NCBI GenBank assembly: GCA_039111635.1
Contig: JBCAQO010000006.1
Span: 1,798,001 to 1,862,000, forward strand
Direction of reading: 5' to 3'
Source: Heterobasidion occidentale
Taxonomy: Eukaryota > Basidiomycota > Agaricomycetes > Russulales > Bondarzewiaceae
Length of the DNA: 64,000 bases
The position numbers and the translations under genes are program-made. The notes beneath the pieces are model-generated. The model saw only the letters and a program-made list of their open reading frames with translations, searched no databases and was not told where the DNA came from. Shown here piece by piece: positions 60,024 to 64,000 of this stretch (position 1 is the first letter of the stretch; each line of letters opens with the position of its first letter).

Positions 60024-60790
60024 TCATCCTTTGCCGCGCGACGGCACCGGCGTCCCCTTTTGGGCGCGTCTGGGCGGCCGTTTGCGTGACGGCGGCGGCG
60101 GGCGGCGGCGGCAGCGACGACGACGATGCTGCTGCTGCTGCTGTGCCGATTTCGGTACCGCTGCAGACGCGGCGGTCGAGCTCGAGCGCTGAATCTTGTC
60201 GAGATAGACGTCGTCGAAGCTGCGGAACATGCACGGGCCAAACTCGCCCTCGTACTCTGCCATGGTGGCCCAGACGCAGTGCCAGCCCGGCTGCTCCTCG
60301 AACTGCATAGCGAGCGCGAGGTGCTCGACGCCCCAGCGGCTCTCGGCGCCGACGCGGGGGCGCGCGCGAGGGCGGTGTCCTTGAGCTTCACGAACATGCA
60401 GCGCGCGACGGTGAGGCGGACGTGGGCGTGCGCGCCGGCGGGGGCGCAGAGGCGGGCGAGGAGGGCGTTGGTCTCGAGGGCCTTGGGGACGCCGCGGTGG
60501 GCGGGGTCGTAGCCGTCGACGCGGACCTGGTAGGTGGTGCGGTCTGCGAAGTCGAGGGTGACGGCGGGGTGGGTCGGGGAGGAGCGGATGCGGGTGAGGA
60601 CTTTGCCGACGATGGAGGCGGGGTCGACGCCGATGGGGTGGAGGCGGATGGGTTGGGGCTGGGCGCGGGTGGGGCGGGTGGGGGACGGAGGGGGGGTAGG
60701 GGAGTGAGATGGCGGAGGCGGCGGAGGGGGAGGCCGGGATTTTGGGGCGGGGGTGATGGGAAGTTTGGATCCGTATTTTTTGTTGAACAT
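60024..60790 (-). CDS. Unrecognised protein with proline-rich N-terminus; frame broken at 60356-60360
   Basis: No family recognised. From ATG at 60790 the frame reads MFNKKYGSKLPITPAPKSRP, a Pro-rich segment, then an ordered part: GVDPASIVGKVLTRIRSSPT, HPAVTLDFADRTTYQVRVDG, YDPAHRGVPKALETNALLAR, HAHVRLTVARCMFVKLKDTA. The protein-like sequence then continues in another frame: GAESRWGVEHLALAMQFEEQ, PGWHCVWATMAEYEGEFGPC, MFRSFDDVYLDKIQ, and an Arg/Gln/Ser-rich tail ending at 60024. Adding one base in the five-G run at 60356-60360 (C on the coding strand) restores one frame; no intron with usable signals lies there. The gene is divergent from the MAP kinase kinase gene with the tRNA between them. 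Confidence 0.6.
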
Positions 60791-60955
60791 GGTGGGGGGA
60801 CGGTGAGGTGGTGGTATACTAGACAGATAGGACGAGGGGAGGAGGACATGCAGGGAGAAAAGGCGGGGGCGGAGGCAGCCACGATCGCGTCGCCGCGGAG
60901 GCACCAGGCTGGTCGGATCGGACTCCGCAATGCAATGTGGCATGGCACGGGATGG

Positions 60956-60960
60956 CAAAA
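60956..60960 (-). terminator. RNA polymerase III-type T run after tRNA-Leu
   Basis: On the minus strand the sequence after the tRNA reads TTCTATTTTG, giving four T residues 6-9 nt after the discriminator base, a usual Pol III stop. Confidence 0.5.
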
Positions 60961-60965
60961 TAGAA

Positions 60966-61058
60966 TGGCACTGACGAGATTCGAACTCGCGAGGATCGCT
61001 CCATTACGGATCAGCGGATGGCCTAAACGTAACGCCGTAACCACTTGGCTACAGTACC
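60966..61058 (-). tRNA. tRNA-Leu (anticodon UAG), with a 12-nt intron
   Basis: The 93-nt sequence folds by eye: acceptor stem GGTACTG paired with CAGTGCC, discriminator A; D stem GCC/GGC; anticodon stem TTACG/CGTAA; T stem GCGAG/CTCGT with loop TTCGAAT. The long variable arm (GGA GCGA TCC) marks a type II tRNA. Loop bases TT-TAG-G followed by an extra 12 nt (CCATCCGCTGAT) before the last loop base give anticodon TAG and an intron at the usual place one base after it. The A/B box-like elements (AAGTGGTTAC; GTTCGAATCTC) are present. Reads CUA, and possibly other CUN codons. Confidence 0.9.
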
Positions 61059-61107
61059 ATGTGGAGGGTAGCGTATTATGCGACCAAAGGAGGGGGTGGG
61101 GAAGTGG

Positions 61108-61172
61108 GCAACGTGTGTGTGTGCGTGCGTGTGTGCGTGCGTGCGTGTGTGCGTGCGTGCGTGCGTGTGTGC
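61108..61172 (+). repeat. GTGC/GT microsatellite
   Basis: GTGTGTGTGCGTGCGTGTGT-like short repeats run for about 65 bp between the tRNA and the MAP kinase kinase gene. Confidence 0.8.
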
Positions 61173-61327
61173 GTCGATAAGAGAGAAAGGGCAGCTGTTG
61201 TTCGGAGGAGCAGGGCTGGAGGGCGCGGGTCTAGGGCACGCGTGACGGGCGGGCCGCGGGTGGCATGCTCACTTGCTGTTGTTGCTAATCCTCTGCGCTC
61301 TCTGCCACCGCAGACGCTGCAGCCAAC

Positions 61328-63219
61328 ATGCAGCCCTCCACCTCCAGGCCCCTCGGCCCCCGCAACATCCACCGCGCCGCCTCTCCCGCCCCCGCCCTCG
61401 CCTCCGTCGCCCCGCTCAACATCCGCAAGCCCGCAAAGCCCGACCCCGCCTCCCTCCTCGCCCCGCCCAGTCCCCCCGCCTCTCGCTCACCCACCCCAAA
61501 GCTCGGCCTCCGCATCCCGTCCCTTGCTCCCCCCGCCCCCACCCCAAGCCCTCCCTCAAGCTCGCCATCTCTCTCGCTCCGCCCACCAACGCTCACAACG
61601 CCCGCCCCCAGGACGACTCCCCCTCCGACCTCTTCGCAGGCGGTTACTATGGCGGCCCTCCCCTCTCAAACCCCCCCGTCAACACCGACGGCACAGGCGA
61701 GACCACCATCCGCCCCTCCTCCCACGCCTCAAAGGCCCTCTCCATGGACGACCTCCGCCGCACCCTCAGCGACATCGAGTCCCACACCGCCTCCGCCCCC
61801 GCACCCCTCTCCATCCCCGGCGAGGAGCAGCACGACAAGTACGCCCACAACGACTGGTCCGACGACGTCTTCGACGAGATCGCCCGCCTCGGCGAGGGCG
61901 CCGGCGGCGCAGTCCACGAGGTCAAGGACAAGCGCACCGGCGTCCTCATGGCCAGGAAGACCATCACCACCCGCGAGGCACCCATGAAGCAGCTCCTCCG
62001 CGAGCTCGCCATCATCACCACCATCACCCACATCAACATCATCCACTTCTACGGCGCGTACATGTCCCCGTCCTCGAGCGAGGTCAAGGTCGTAATGGAA
62101 GTCTGCGAAGGCAAGAGCCTCGAAGCCGTCGGCAAACGTATCAAGGAGCGTGGCGCACGTGTCGGCGAAAAGGTCGCGGGGCGTCTCGCAGAAGGGGTCC
62201 GTTCCTCCCCCCCCCCTTCCTCTCCTGTGTGTCGTCGCGTCGCATGCCCAGACGTTCTGACGCGCATCTCCCCAGATCTTGCAGGGCCTCACCTATCTCC
62301 ACTCCAAGAAGCTCATCCACCGTGACATAAAGCCCTCCAACGTGCTCCTCACCCGCCAGGGCGTCGTCAAGCTCTGCGACTTTGGCGTCTCGGGCGAACT
62401 CGTCGAGTCGCGTGCCGGCACCTTCACGGGCACCAGTCTCTACATGGCGGTGCGTGTCCCATCGACCCCCCGTCCGCACCGCGCGTGCCATCTGACGTGC
62501 GCACCTCCCTTCACCAGCCGGAGCGCCTCTCCGGCCTCGAGTACTCGATCCGCGCGGACGTCTGGTCCACCGGCCTCTCGCTCCTCGAGCTCGTGCAGAA
62601 CCACTTCCCCTTCTCCAACGATCTCCCGCCCATCGAGCTCATGATCCATATCACCCAAAGCGAGGTACCGCGTTTCTCCCTTCCCCCTTCTCTCTCCGCC
62701 CCCCTGGCTGACACCCCCCATCGCGATTACGTCCAGCCTCCGCAATTGGAAGACGAAGCGGGCGTGCACTGGAGCGACCCCATGAAGGACTTCATCAAGC
62801 AAACGTAATGCCCCCTCTCTTCTTCTCTGCCGCCGCGATCGATAGCGCCCGCTGACGCTCGGGGTCTCCGTCGCCCCTGTATCTGTATCTGCAGGCTGCG
62901 CGTCGATCCGGCCTTGCGCCCGCCGCCCAAGGAGATGCTGTCCCACCCGTGGATCGTCAGGATCATGAAGGTCGAGGTCAACATGGCACGGTGGATCAGC
63001 GAGGTCTGGGGCTGGCCCAAGCCGAAGAAGTCGAAAGGATCGTGAGCACCCTCTCCTTCCGCTTCCGCTTCCGCCACGGCGGCGGTCCGCAGACGAGCTG
63101 ATCGGGTGCACTCCCTGACTATTAGATCGTCCTCGCGCCCCAGCTCGAGCCGGAGAGACCCCCCAGGCCCGTCCTCCGAGCCCGTCGGCCTCGAGACGTC
63201 CCACAAGGTAGACGCGTGA
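61328..63219 (+). CDS. MAP kinase kinase, cell-wall-integrity type (Mkk1/2-like); frame broken near 61529-61545
   Basis: A dual-specificity kinase that phosphorylates a MAP kinase; the subgroup is inferred from the C-terminus. The N-terminus [20 protein letters not shown] begins a long Pro-rich region. The kinase domain shows [20 protein letters not shown] (Gly loop), [20 protein letters not shown] (ATP-binding Lys), [40 protein letters not shown] (HRD), [15 protein letters not shown] (DFG), [13 protein letters not shown] with MAPKK-type activation residues, and [16 protein letters not shown]. The end [19 protein letters not shown] is typical of fungal Mkk1/2 and not of Ste7 or Pbs2. Five introns. 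In-frame continuity is lost in the Pro-rich region: [11 protein letters not shown] in one frame, then [15 protein letters not shown] in another, with no intron signals between. Confidence 0.88.
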
Positions 63220-64000
63220 AGTTCACCACCGAAATGTCATCTGCAAATGTACCTCTCTCTCTCTCTGTCTGTCTTAACACTCTTACATACATACACTCCC
63301 GCACAACAACAAGCGTCTCGCCCCCACCCTACTACATAAATGCATCCATCCGCCGTATACGTCCCCCATGTTGTTCGACCCTCCTCGTTTCTTTCCTTTC
63401 CTTTCCTCCGGCTTCCGTCCCCGTTCCCCACGTCCGTCGCTCGCTCTCCTCGCCTCCCCGCCTCCCTCCCCGTCCCGTCCTCGAAGATCTCTGATGCATC
63501 TCATTTCCAATGTCATATAATACCTTAGTTCTCTCGGTACTTATACCTTCCCTGCGTTCGGCCTACGCGCGATCTGTCCTGTTCTGCCCTGCCCTGTTCT
63601 GTCCTGCTGCGTCGTGGTCTGTCCTGGTCCGGTCTGGGACACTCTGATGACTGTATTCAAAAAACGAAAGAATAAAGGTAAACCTGTCGCAGCACAGCGC
63701 TCAGCGCTCACCTTTGACCGTTTGTCTGGCTGTCTTTGTGTTGATTTGTTTTTGGAACGTACGATGACGGACCGAGTCGGATCTGTGAAAATCGAGAGGC
63801 CTAATAGAGGTCTCGCTAGGTCTCGCTTCTTCTTCTTTGCGTCTTCGCGTCAAGTGTTGTTATTGCATTATTGCGCCTCGATTCGGCAAGCCTGCGCGTG
63901 GTTCCACCAGGCTCCACGCCGTCGCCGAGAAAAAACAGAAGCGGAGCAAAATGCAAAAGTGCAAATAGAGGCCAAGGCCGGCGCAGCGAGGGGTTATGGA
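63220..64000. other. 3' flank of the MAP kinase kinase gene
   Basis: C/T-rich with short CTCTCT and TTCCTTTCC runs and a CTGTCCTG-rich patch near 63570-63640. No gene recognised up to the window edge. Confidence 0.5.

Noticed and set aside
59675..60958. 427-codon minus-strand ORF treated as one protein
   Set aside because: Only its first part (from 60790 to about 60360) reads like the gene; after that the protein-like sequence is in another frame, and the rest is Arg/Ser-rich read-through.

Overview
This is a eukaryotic window from a filamentous basidiomycete, most probably an Agaricomycete; the exact order is an inference. The genes are cut by many short introns (about 45-60 bp, GT...AG), the DNA is GC-rich, genes are densely packed on both strands, and the protein set is fungal: Set9-type histone methyltransferase, WOPR regulator, Nse4, MAP kinase kinase, and a two-module amidohydrolase of a kind I recall from mushroom genomes. 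All gene ends below come from reading frames, splice signals and remembered family features; no search was run.

Layout. 0-2 kb: a minus-strand gene of unknown function with a conserved core. 2.2-10.8 kb: two tandem, divergent copies of a membrane-anchored double amidohydrolase gene. 11.2-12.0 kb: a 797-bp inverted-repeat element flanked by a 6-bp direct repeat, a non-autonomous DNA transposon. 12.1-18.8 kb: RhoGAP, Nse4 (Smc5-6 complex), ARPC4 (Arp2/3 complex) and a nucleolar FKBP with a nucleoplasmin-like N-terminus; ARPC4 and FKBP share a 158-bp divergent promoter. 18.8-23.1 kb: a gene-poor stretch. 23.1-25.7 kb: a short-chain dehydrogenase and a coiled-coil protein. 26.0-32.4 kb: two UTP-glucose-1-phosphate uridylyltransferase genes facing each other, with a WOPR-domain gene between them. 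34.3-42.5 kb: ribosomal protein S8e, a very long Set9/KMT5 histone H4-lysine methyltransferase, and a C2H2 zinc-finger regulator. 43.9-55.2 kb: a mitochondrial BolA, two unrecognised genes, an unresolved coding-like stretch, DNA ligase I, a second C2H2 regulator and an Naa50-like N-terminal acetyltransferase. 57.4-59.3 kb: a GC-rich array of degenerate repeats of about 270-380 bp. 60.0-63.2 kb: an unrecognised gene, an intron-containing tRNA-Leu(UAG), and a cell-wall-integrity type MAP kinase kinase.

Most genes are ordinary housekeeping genes and do not form one pathway. The points most worth a second look are the double amidohydrolase pair, the inverted UGPase pair enclosing a WOPR gene, the transposon-like element, the 57-59 kb repeat array, a GC-AG intron, two genes whose first coding exon is only 3-4 nt, and three places where a coding frame breaks by one base next to a G/C run. 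The last may be sequence errors rather than biology.
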